Assembly: GCF_040412425.1 (NCBI RefSeq)
Contig: NC_089783.1
Location: 39,549,125-39,613,124, forward strand
Direction: 5' to 3'
Length of the DNA stretch: 64,000 nt
Source: Macrobrachium rosenbergii
Taxonomy: Eukaryota; Arthropoda; Malacostraca; Decapoda; Palaemonidae
Shown here: positions 53,903 to 64,000 of the stretch, in pieces
Layout of the letters: each line of letters starts with the position of its first letter
How positions within the stretch are numbered: position 1 is the first letter of the stretch
Program-made: the position numbers and the translations under genes
The notes under the pieces: generated by a model
Databases searched by the model: none
Seen by the model: the letters and a program-made list of their open reading frames with translations, nothing else
What the model was told of the DNA's origin: nothing

Positions 53903-54015
53903 GGAGTGGTAGTTACAAAAAAGGTTAGATGTCTTCCTGCAATCATTCTCATGAAATTCCTTTCACTCCTAATGAACAAAAAAAAAAAAAAAAACTTATT
54001 GCAGGTGAAGTTCAG
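53524..54015. repeat. (CT)n-anchored tandem repeat, three ~120-bp units
   Basis: CT arrays at 53524-53584, 53706-53731 and 53838-53898 each precede a copy of one unit: catttggagtggtag, cttcctgcaa.cattttcat, ttcactcctaatgaac. Unit 3 ends in a long A-run where units 1 and 2 have cataacatacttaaag. Confidence 0.92.
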
Positions 54016-54224
54016 TTTTTCGATATTGCGAAGTTGCATTGTAGAGAATGACAACTTCCTTCCCTCCCCTGGCCACACTTTCCCCCTCCTTACCATTTTG
54101 GCGATTGCTACTTATTTCCAAAAATGTTACAGCTTTGGAATTTTCTCCTGCTTGGGGTTTTTCGCATTTTCTGCAATCTTCCGTGTTTCAAAAGTCGATT
54201 ATTCTGGTTCACCCTAGGGCGATT

Positions 54225-54228
<4 letters not shown>

Positions 54229-54290
<62 letters not shown>
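54229..54290. repeat. (CT)n microsatellite
   Basis: About 30 CT units. Confidence 0.95.
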
Positions 54291-54293
<3 letters not shown>

Positions 54294-54864
54294 CTTCTGA
54301 TCTAGATAAAGGCAATCGGTTGCCAGCCATTTTAGTTGATAATTCTTTATAGAAAAGACTCACCTACTAGATTTCCCCTCAGCTGTATAAAAATTTTCAT
54401 CAATGATAATTTTTAACATCCATACTGAGAGCTACTAATTTCATCGAGTGTTAACTCATCAGCACAATCTTGCATACTGTTATCATTGCGCAAATGATGC
54501 CATTCGTATGAATTACAGTTTTATCTCGCATCCATTTTATATTCCTATTCAATGAAGGGCAGCCCTCATGAATAAGTAATTATCTTTGATGGTCTAATTT
54601 GATTGATGTCTTACGAACTTTGATGCAACCAAATGGCGTTCGCTTTGATGCTCTGTTTGTATTTGCATTATTTTATTGAAGTTCTCCGTATATCCATTAT
54701 ATAATCATCCAAATGACGTGGTAATGACAGTGATATGTTATGTGCTCTTACTTGTTTACATTTTCAAAATTTTCATACATAAATTTCTGACGTATATTTG
54801 TCATTTGAGTTCAGCAAGGTTAACAATCACACGAACCGAGTTCATTCTGTATGCAAGCGAAGGA
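54291..54864. other. no feature recognised
   Basis: AT-rich unique sequence. Confidence 0.45.

Positions 54865-54942
<78 letters not shown>
54865..54942. repeat. (GA)n microsatellite
   Basis: About 38 GA units. Confidence 0.95.
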
Positions 54943-54945
<3 letters not shown>

Positions 54946-55234
54946 TAATGTATATAACGTACGTAAGCGAACATGTTTTTAAAATATCTAACATACTTGT
55001 TACTGGAATCATTATAATGAATCCTTATCTGTAATATTAAATAACCAAATATACGTTTCCATCCTCACATTTATATCTTGATTTTGAATCTAAGGAAATC
55101 AATAAGTAAAGAGAATCTCTTTCCATAAAGGGATTCGAAACTACCGTACGTGAAATTCCAACTAAGTCATGCTATCAGACTGCGATTTAAAAATGTCAAA
55201 TTTATATGAACTAAGTCAAGAATTCCCTGTTCCC

Positions 55235-55535
55235 CAAACCCCGTAGTGGGCTACTGCCGTTAGTGCACCTCGTGGTGCACTGTAGGCATTCTTATGGTTG
55301 TTCGTAGCGTCCCTTCGGTCCCCAGCTGCAGTCCCTTTAATTACTTTTATTGTACTTCCGTTCATATTCTTTTTTTTCATCCTAATTACCACCCTCTCCT
55401 AGCAGTTGTTTCATAGTGCAACTGCGAGGCTTTCCTCATGTTACACCTTTAAAACCCTTTTACTCTCAATATCCTTTCCAGCGTGGAATGACCTCATAGG
55501 TCCCAGAGATTGGCCTTTTTATATTCCATTCCACT
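55235..55535 (+). repeat. dispersed retroposon-like repeat R280, copy 2
   Basis: Plus-strand partner of 40196-40480: accccgtagtgggctactg, gttagtgcacctcg, gcactgtaggcatt, accctctcctagcagttg, tgttacacctttaaaacc and tgacctcataggtcccag. Small insertion agctgcagtccc relative to copy 1. Confidence 0.85.
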
Positions 55536-55882
55536 AGATATTACAAGAACTCATATCAAGCTATATATATATTAATAGAGAGAGCTCCCTAATATCCACA
55601 AAAGGCGATCACATCATGTTCAGAGCAGAGCGAACACATATTTTCAGAATGATCTCACTAAGCCGGCGAGTGCGAATGACGGCGCCCAGCAGGTTACAAG
55701 AGGTGGAATGGGAGTCCTGAATCCAGGATCGAACTGGAATTTAGGGAAGTGAACAGTGTTGACAAATGAGACGTAAGTGGAAGCTCTCTAAATCTTCAGC
55801 AATGTTATAGCAATGAAAGAAAAACTGCATAAATATAAAAACTGTAACATAAAGCCTCGGATAATATCAAAAGGTTGTTTCA

Positions 55883-56460
<578 letters not shown>

Positions 56461-56848
56461 AAGTAAAAAAAAAAAAAAAAAAAAAAGGCACCGAAGTTTC
56501 TTCGGAGCAATGGAGTTTTCTGTACAGCGTATAATCAACGCCACCGAAAAAAGATCTATCTTTCGGTGGTCTCGATATAACGCTGTATGACCCGCAACCA
56601 ATAAAACTCTAACCACGGCCTGGTGGTGGCCTGGCCTATATCGTTGCCAGACGCACGATTATGGCTAACTTAACATTAAATAAAATAAGAACTGCTGAGG
56701 CTAGAGAGCCGCAATTCGGTAAGTCTGGGGGATCAACATACCAATTTGCAGCCCTTTAGCCTCAGGAGTTTTTAAGATGTGAGGGCGGACAGAAAAAGTG
56801 CGGACGGAGAGACAAAGCTGGCAAAATAGTTTTCTTTTAGAAAACTAA
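56461..56848 (+). mobile_element. E390 dispersed element, copy 9
   Basis: Full-length. The A-run after aagt has expanded to about 22 bases and replaced the usual atgcg. Inner arms shortened around gtctgggggatc. Confidence 0.87.
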
Positions 56849-57082
56849 AAATGGAGAGAAGAATAATGCTAAACAAAAAAAATGGACTGTAAAGTAACAC
56901 GCATACCAATGAGAGAGAAATGTACATCCGACGGGGCGGGGAAATGGAAACAGACGTGTTTCTCGCAACCTTATAAATTACAGAGAAATAAAGGGAACGC
57001 TGGAGGTGGTTTAACATTTACTAGAAATATAATTGTCGACTGAACAATAAAGAATAGATGTTTACGTTACCTATTTATTTTT

Positions 57083-57353
<271 letters not shown>

Positions 57354-57965
57354 TGTGTGTATGTATTTATATATGCATGTATGTATGTATTGGTCTTGGG
57401 TAAAGTTTACTATAGATGAATCCGCCTCTACAATATCGCCAGAGCACATCAAAAGGTAGATATCTTTTTAATATTTCAACTCTAATTATGGCCCAATAAT
57501 TTCAATGATCTCACATAAACTTTCATTTAAATCTTTCCCTATGTCTATCTAATTAAATTTATGGATATCACTGCAAGATTACTAATTAGTAGACGGGCAA
57601 TACGGCCTGCCTGCATTCCTGTCTATAAAAGCTCCCGCCCCCCTCCTTATCTAGACGCAAGAACGTAAGGACGTTTTGCAATTTGTGATCATATGAAAAT
57701 CTAATTAAATCACCTTGGTTTGTACTTTCCTTAAAATTGAAAATTATTTAAATATATTTGGGGTTTATGGCATTACAGAGAAATACATGTAAAGTGAGAG
57801 TGAATGGATTACATTCGCTGTGGAAAATTGGTGAGTTAATTGGAGATTTGTAGACCCTAAAGAAAAGGAAAGGAAACGTAGAAACGATATAAATATTTAC
57901 AACTGATGACAATCTATATGTATAACAATGGATGTATGTATGTATTTGTGAGTATGTATATGTCC
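57354..57965. other. no gene recognised; one TATA-like word
   Basis: ctgtctataaaagctcccg at about 57620 resembles a TATA box, but no initiator or open frame follows at a useful distance. No other feature. Confidence 0.35.
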
Positions 57966-58592
57966 CAGCATAACTCTGAAACTCACCGAACAATTTCAAC
58001 CAAATTTGGTATACATATGACTTACTATCTGGAAAAGAATACTGCAGGGTAAGACATCACTAGCACCAAAGGGCACCAAAGGGGGTGGAGATGGGAAGGG
58101 CTTCCCTGTAGCGGGGCTGGTTCTCCCCGCAGACTTAGTAACTAGATAAACTCTACAAATTTATCATACCTCATTTCGGTATACATATGACTTACTATCT
58201 GGAAAAGAATACTGTGGGGGTAAGACGTCACTGGCACCAAAGGGGGTGGGGGCTGGAATGGAGTGACAAGTAAAAATAACCAAAAACGACAGATGTTGGT
58301 GTCTAATCCATAGTTTTCGAGGTCGCTGAGATGAATAGTGGCACCCCCTTCTCACCCCCACCCCCTTTGGTGCCAGTGATGTCTTACCCCCGCAGAATTC
58401 TTTTCCAGATAGTATGTCATCTGTATACCGAAATGAGGTATGATAAATTCGTAGAATTTAGTTAATAAGCCTACAGGCTTATTAACTAAATGTGATGTCT
58501 TACCCCCACAGTATTCTTTTCCAGATAGTAAGTCATATGCACCCGAGTTTGGTTGAATTTGCTCAATGCGTTTCAGAGTTATGCTGGAACTT
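57966..58592. mobile_element. complex foldback element with nested inverted arms
   Basis: Outer arms: cagcataactctgaaac (57966) against tttcagagttatgctg (about 58570). Both arm pairs include gacttactatctgg and its complement ccagatagtaagtc, so the segment occurs four times (58018, 58188, 58406, 58524), two in each orientation. An inner perfect hairpin tagttaataagcct-ac-aggcttattaacta lies at 58468-58497. GC-rich words ccaaagggggtgg recur on both sides of the centre. Non-coding. Confidence 0.88.
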
Positions 58593-58634
58593 ACACGCAC
58601 ACACTTACATACATACATCCATTTCTATACTCAC

Positions 58635-58638
<4 letters not shown>

Positions 58639-58729
<91 letters not shown>
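58639..58729. repeat. (TA)n microsatellite
   Basis: TA array just outside the foldback element's right end. Confidence 0.95.
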
Positions 58730-58733
<4 letters not shown>

Positions 58734-59032
58734 TTCAGCAAAAGTTCTCTCTCTACAGGATGGAAAGCACTTATTAGGTCCAAGGAAGTAAATTAACGGG
58801 AAACTGTTCATTTTTGGCTTTAATTATTAACCGCCATGATTTAAAACTCGTCACCTACGATTGTTTTTCACCTGCATTTTCCTATCATATTTATTAATTC
58901 TAAAGGTTTTCGTCTTCACCACGTAGGTTAATTTCTTTATTACTTTGTCATCATTACTTTTTTCTCAATGTTTTAACTATTATCATTACTATCATCATCA
59001 ATTAAAAAATACTTATAGTTTAATCTTGAAAT
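58730..59032. other. no feature recognised
   Basis: AT-rich unique sequence. Confidence 0.4.
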
Positions 59033-59217
59033 GGCGAAACAAATCCACAGTTGTCTATGGGTACAAATAATTTTAAAAATAATTCTAAAATGAGAGCTTT
59101 CGGGAATCTGTTTGATTCCCCTTGAAAAGGGGAATCGATCAGGTTCCCGAAAGCTCTCTATTTGGAATTGTTTTTAAATATATTTGTACCCGTAGGCAAC
59201 TGTGGACTTGTTTCTCC
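59033..59217. mobile_element. ~185-bp full-length palindrome (foldback MITE)
   Basis: Arms run from gcgaaacaaatccacagttg to caactgtggacttgtttc with the centre gattccccttgaaaaggggaatc. Internal stem gagagctttcgggaa against ttcccgaaagctctc is perfect. Almost no unpaired sequence apart from a slipped stretch of A/T. The end motif matches 8618-8693. Confidence 0.92.
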
Positions 59218-59965
59218 ATCATCATCATCATCATCACTAATTATAGCAGCACCAGCAACAGGCTGTTTCATCTGAAACCAGAATAAACTAAGAGGCTCGT
59301 TTGCCCTGTTAATCCTTTAACCTTATGCTGCGCAAAAGGGATTTTAGTTCCTTTGTAAGAATATGCAAACGCAAATTTAGTCATAAAGTTACTCTTAACG
59401 GCCTCCTTAACAACATTATCGCCGGGTCTTTCATGCATTTTATATAAATAATCCGTAAAAATAAGGTTGATTTTTATCATCACCTCAAACGGAGTTTAAG
59501 AAACATTTTAAAGCACAAGCTACCGAAGTGTAACCTAAAACACATCCTTAATCTGCTATATTTACTTGAATCTTCGAGCTCTCCGCGGGATAAATACGGA
59601 GGTTCTAACCTTGTTGAATTAAGCAGAAGGCAATCAACATCGGTAAACCCGAGATCTGTCAGGAAAAGTCTGTATTATTCCACCTATCCTCGACTCCGCG
59701 CCAGTTATTTGCTGGATCCAAACTCGGGGATAGACTTCGTTTACAAACCACATTCTCCTACCAGCCACTGCTTCAGCGCATGATGGAGCCGTGGTGTAAT
59801 ACGATTACGGTACGACACCTTCCTATTTCGCTCGGAGCGAAAGCAACGCTTCGTCATTTCTGAGTGGATTCACTGAAGTATTACGTAAGGAGTCGTCTGC
59901 TATGAAATCTGTACTTTCCAGTTGCTTTCATAAGGTGTAATGTGCTTTAACTATGGACCTTCCTC
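59218..59965. other. no feature recognised
   Basis: A short ATC run at 59217-59235, then unique sequence of higher GC (about 59560-59880) in which I find no supported exon. Confidence 0.42.
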
Positions 59966-60377
59966 TTAGTTTTCTGTAAAAGAAAACTATTATGCCGCCT
60001 TTGTCTGACCGTTCTCTCTTTATTCTGCCCGCACTTTTTCTATCCGCCCTCAGATCTTAAGAACTATTGAGGCTAGAGGGCAGTAAATTGGTATGTTGAT
60101 CGTCCACCCTCTAGTCATCAAATATACTAAATTGCAGCCCTCTAGACACGGTAGTTTTTATTCTATTTACGGTTAAAGTTAGACATAATCGTGTGTCTGG
60201 CAACGATATATGACAGGCCACCATCGGGCCGTGGTTAAAGTTTTTATGGGCCGCGGTTCATACAGAATTATTCCGAGACCACCGAAAGACAGACCTATTT
60301 TCGGTGGCCTTAATTATTGGCTGTAGCGGCTGTACAGAAAACTCGATTGTGCTGAAGAAACTTCGGCGCATTTTTTT
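59966..60377 (-). mobile_element. E390 dispersed element, copy 10 (subfamily with insert)
   Basis: Reverse-oriented full-length copy with ggctgtagcggctgtacag, as in copies 4 and 5. Confidence 0.87.
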
Positions 60378-61047
60378 CTGTTACTGCAATATTAATAACT
60401 TTTTTTATTTTTTTCCTGAAACAGGAAAAAGAAAATAACACCAGGAAATAAAAGTTAAAATATTTCCTTCTAGAAATGATATATAAATTTAGACAGCATT
60501 GCGCGGGGCGATAGTCTGATAATTATAATCTGTATAGCAGACTTATCCTCTCAATTCTTCATTCCATTCAAGGACAGCAAACGAATAGTGCAAATTTTTA
60601 AAATACAAATTCATATATCTATCCCTTTACTTTACTTGATCAAGGAATGTTATCTTTACTTATGCGAAAAATATGTTTTATAGAATGTTTGATTCATGAA
60701 TACTGAATTTCAGTAGCTAAAAATTGTCCAAATTCAGGAACAAGTTGACCAGCTACTCAGGCTGTCCATAGGAGTTAACTGATGAACAAAATAAGGTAAG
60801 ATATTTAATAAACGTTAGGACGACAAAAAAAAAATAAAAAATCTATGTCAGTTACATAATATTTGACTTATTTTTATTACTGAAGAAAAGTTGGGATATC
60901 ATGTAGTCTCGTACGTCCATGGAACGGTGTTCATTTTATTTTATTTATATCTCTGATCATCGAAAGCTAATTCCGGCCTTTTAAAACGTGCATAATAATA
61001 TGGACTTATTTTATTTTGTTCATTATTTTACCACAGAATAATACATT

Positions 61048-61050
<3 letters not shown>
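60378..61050. other. no feature recognised
   Basis: AT-rich unique sequence. Confidence 0.45.

Positions 61051-61100
<50 letters not shown>
61051..61100. repeat. (CT)n microsatellite
   Basis: About 25 CT units. Confidence 0.95.
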
Positions 61101-61104
<4 letters not shown>

Positions 61105-62381
61105 AATTTTGAAAAGACACCGTCCTGTAGAGTTTGTTGCCGGCAAAACTTTAAATGGATTTCACATAAATTTCTTGGAATTTTAAATATACTTTTGACC
61201 GCTTAGAAAAAATCCGGGAGAACACGGAGCTGGCAGCTGTCTGGATAAAGTTCTGGATAAAATCATACAAACATGTCTCACAAACCTTTATGCCCACGCG
61301 ACTCTAAATTTTCATTTAGAGAATTTAGAGAAGGGGAGATGGAAATTTAAGTGATGATAAAACATTCCAAATAAAATTAGATATTCCTTAGCGGTAGAAT
61401 ACTATCAAGCAATTGTTTTGGACTGGAACACAGTATGAAAATTAAAAACAAACAAAAGGCGGAATTGATTCAGGAACTGAAGTTTGAATCCAAGTCTTTG
61501 CATTTAATGAATTTTAGGCAGAACGTATGTAACAAGGCATGCAAAAACATAACACCTCTTTAAATAAAGGTATAAAGACAAAGCCCAAATCTTTTTTCAT
61601 TAAGAGAGAGAAGGAAAAATAAAAATGACCCTGTCTCTCAGTTTTTTGGATATCGTATAGCAAAAGGCCAACGATTATAAAGGGACAATGAACACCAATT
61701 AAAATAATTGTCAAAAAATACATATCTTAATATTTCCACGTTTTATACAGCCATGAAGCCTTTCATTACCTGAGCCCTCCCCTACAAGAAACCAGTAATC
61801 TATAAATAAAACAGATTCGGAAAACTGACACAAAAATCGAAAGTGGGCCAACTAACAGGACTTGACAACAGAAGCACGTAAACGCACTACAAAAACTCGT
61901 CAGAAAAGGAGAATAGTTTTTCTCTATCGTTGGGTTTTTTCCCTTTAGCCATTCTGTACTTCGTCTCTTTAATTTTTATATTTTTTTTTTTTTGTCTTTT
62001 TTTCTCAGCTGGAAGGGGACCTCTGGGAGCGTTGCAACAAAACAAAAACAATTCCAGTTTGATCAAGGATAACACCGCACTTTTGGGGGGAGGATGTTGC
62101 TCTGACCTAAAACTTTGCTTGGGCTTCGATATTATTAAGCTTCTGCTTGAAATAAGGATAGGCTGTTTACTTATTGATTACTCACTTCACAGGGGAATGC
62201 TATTCACTCATTATTAGGCGTTAAAAAGATGATCTCAACATGAAATTAGGTAAATGATGTACAAATAAAGATCGGCTGATAATTGTTGTCGTCATCTCTT
62301 ATTTACTATGGTCTTCAAACAGTGTTATAAAATTACTTTTCATTAGATACAAACACACATTTTTTTTTTTTTTTTTCCTCC
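61101..62381. other. no gene recognised
   Basis: A 95-codon frame at 61930-62217 (+) has a hydrophobic start caused mainly by a T-run and no recognisable domain. Nothing else supported. Confidence 0.4.
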
Positions 62382-62685
<304 letters not shown>

Positions 62686-62964
62686 AGGATGAAAAATTAT
62701 GATTTACGATTCATAACAAAACTTCAAACCCATAATAACTCATTCAGAAGTTCTCCCTCTGCATAGGTACCCTAATGAAGTGAACATAAATAACAAGGAG
62801 GATGAAAGAGGCAGGAACAGACATTAAAGCTAAAAAAAAAAAAAGTGAAAGCAAGAATTTACAGAAAGTGACGGGAGGAAGGATAAGTTAACACTTTCTG
62901 AATACCTGTGAAAGATAAAAAAAAATTGGCAGAATACTTGTATTTGCATACTGTGCATCGACTA

Positions 62965-62968
<4 letters not shown>

Positions 62969-63026
<58 letters not shown>
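62969..63026. repeat. (GA)n microsatellite
   Basis: About 29 GA units. Confidence 0.95.
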
Positions 63027-63033
<7 letters not shown>

Positions 63034-63360
63034 CTTACTGCTAGGGGCAATGCCGCTATAAGGTGCGTGCTTTTCGCCATTATGATAAAGGATAATTTTT
63101 TGGTTCCAAGTCACCATTAAAGTTTAAATTTTCCCTCTTCTTTTTCCTTACTGCTAATGATAGCGTAAATTCTACGCCATGTTTCCGTGGCTTCTTTTTT
63201 CCCCTTCTCCTTCTCACATGTCCTAACAAGTAGATACAACATGAATTCTTGGAAAAAATTTTACCAGTTTCCTGGGCCGTGGAAAATATTTTTTTTATGA
63301 CTTTTCATAGAAGCGGACCAAAATTCACACGTTATCATTCCTCCACTTTTAATAAATAAA

Positions 63361-63362
<2 letters not shown>
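63027..63362. other. no feature recognised
   Basis: Ordinary sequence between two microsatellites. Confidence 0.4.

Positions 63363-63421
<59 letters not shown>
63363..63421. repeat. (GT)n microsatellite
   Basis: About 29 GT units. Confidence 0.95.
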
Positions 63422-63426
<5 letters not shown>

Positions 63427-63791
63427 AAAAATGGATACCCGTTTCATAATTTTATGCCAGGGAAATGTGTAGTTATATGCAAAAAATCCTTTGAAGGTTA
63501 TAGAAAATTCTAATGTACAATGAAGTCTATAATTTTTAATAGTATACCTAAAGATTATAAAAGAAGACAATATATAAAAATATACGTCCTCTTGCAATAT
63601 TATTATTATTTTACTTAGCCTCGTGGATTACCGGCGACTTTTTAATGAAGCTTTGTGAGGAATTCCTGAGCTTCATTACTTATTAAACGTAGGAAATAAA
63701 ATTTTACCAAGTATCTTCAAACCAGCTGAAGTTAATCCAATTCTTTTAGAGTAAAATACTCTCGACATTTACTCCTTTCCCTCTGCCATTC
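63422..63791. other. no feature recognised
   Basis: AT-rich unique sequence. Confidence 0.4.
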
Positions 63792-63852
<61 letters not shown>

Positions 63853-64000
63853 TCTCTTTTAGTAAAATAGCTGACATTTACTTCTTCTTTTAGCCATTTG
63901 CCCCTACTCTCTCATTTACTCCTTCCCTCTCTCTCTGCCAGCTTTACTCCACCCTTCTAGAGTACAATACTCTCTCATTTACTCCTTCCCTCTCCATTTG
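63792..64000. repeat. (CT)n microsatellite and ~80-bp duplicated flank
   Basis: CT array 63792-63849. After it, the words actctctcatttactccttccctctc and agtaaaata/agtacaata recur (for example at about 63905 and 63970, and agtaaaatactctcgacatttactcctttcc at 63750), suggesting a pyrimidine-rich tandem repeat that continues beyond the window. Confidence 0.75.

Noticed and set aside
55716..55750. B-box-like tRNA promoter word on the minus strand (cagttcgatcctgg)
   Set aside because: The only A-box-like word lies on the wrong side at about 55660, so no tRNA or SINE can be built from it.
57620..57660. TATA-box-like tataaaag as a promoter
   Set aside because: No initiator at +1, no open frame or conserved exon downstream; TATA-like words are expected by chance in AT-rich DNA.

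Overview
The window looks like repeat-dominated intergenic DNA from a decapod crustacean (shrimp, prawn, crayfish or crab). The basis is the very high density of long (TA)n, (CT)n, (CA)n and (ATT)n arrays, tRNA-derived SINEs and other dispersed repeats of a type I recall from decapod genomes, GIY-YIG Penelope-like retroelements, and many small foldback elements. The species cannot be read from the sequence. No bacterial-style operon, rRNA gene, functional tRNA gene or CRISPR array is visible, and no host protein-coding gene can be called with confidence. Almost all long open frames are translations of microsatellites (Ile-Tyr, Leu, Ser-Leu, Asn or Arg-Glu runs) or of repeat units.

Layout. 1-6 kb: TA arrays, two copies of a ~390-bp dispersed hairpin-rich element (called E390 here), a 67-bp minisatellite interrupted by a tRNA-derived SINE, a broken DDE transposase, and a palindrome centred on (TA)n. 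6-10.2 kb: TA arrays, a decayed 5'-truncated Penelope-like element (PLE) on the minus strand, and a second TA-centred palindrome. 10.2-15.3 kb: a GC-richer block ending in a ~4 kb satellite array (~147-bp monomers) with two kinds of higher-order repeat. 15.3-26.5 kb: E390 copies, a hAT-type MITE, an inverted pair of SINEs, a ~50-bp minisatellite, and long SSRs. 26.5-31 kb: a local cluster of direct and inverted duplications, about 4.5 kb long. 31-43 kb: a TA-centred palindrome, a foldback element, a deleted SINE, and nested AAT/ATT duplications. 43-46.8 kb: E390, a 5'-truncated PLE bounded by inverted repeats and TA/GT arrays, a SINE with a 12-bp target-site duplication, and E390. 47-64 kb: ATT- and CT-anchored tandem duplications, foldback elements and MITEs, further E390 copies, and a final TA-centred palindrome.

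Recurring theme. Microsatellites here are not scattered at random. They sit at the centres of long inverted repeats (four clear TA-centred cases), at the borders of retroelements, and at the joints of tandem duplications (ATT at 48 kb, CT at 28 kb and 53 kb, AAT/ATT at 41 kb). This suggests that microsatellite tails and replication or recombination at simple repeats have driven local rearrangement. The only weak host-gene candidates are a possible signal-peptide exon with a consensus splice donor at 48.0 kb (+) and an unexplained 101-codon frame with one predicted membrane segment at 50.3-50.6 kb (-). Coordinates of repeat borders are by eye, typically accurate to within about 5 bases for named motifs and 10-20 bases for diverged ends.
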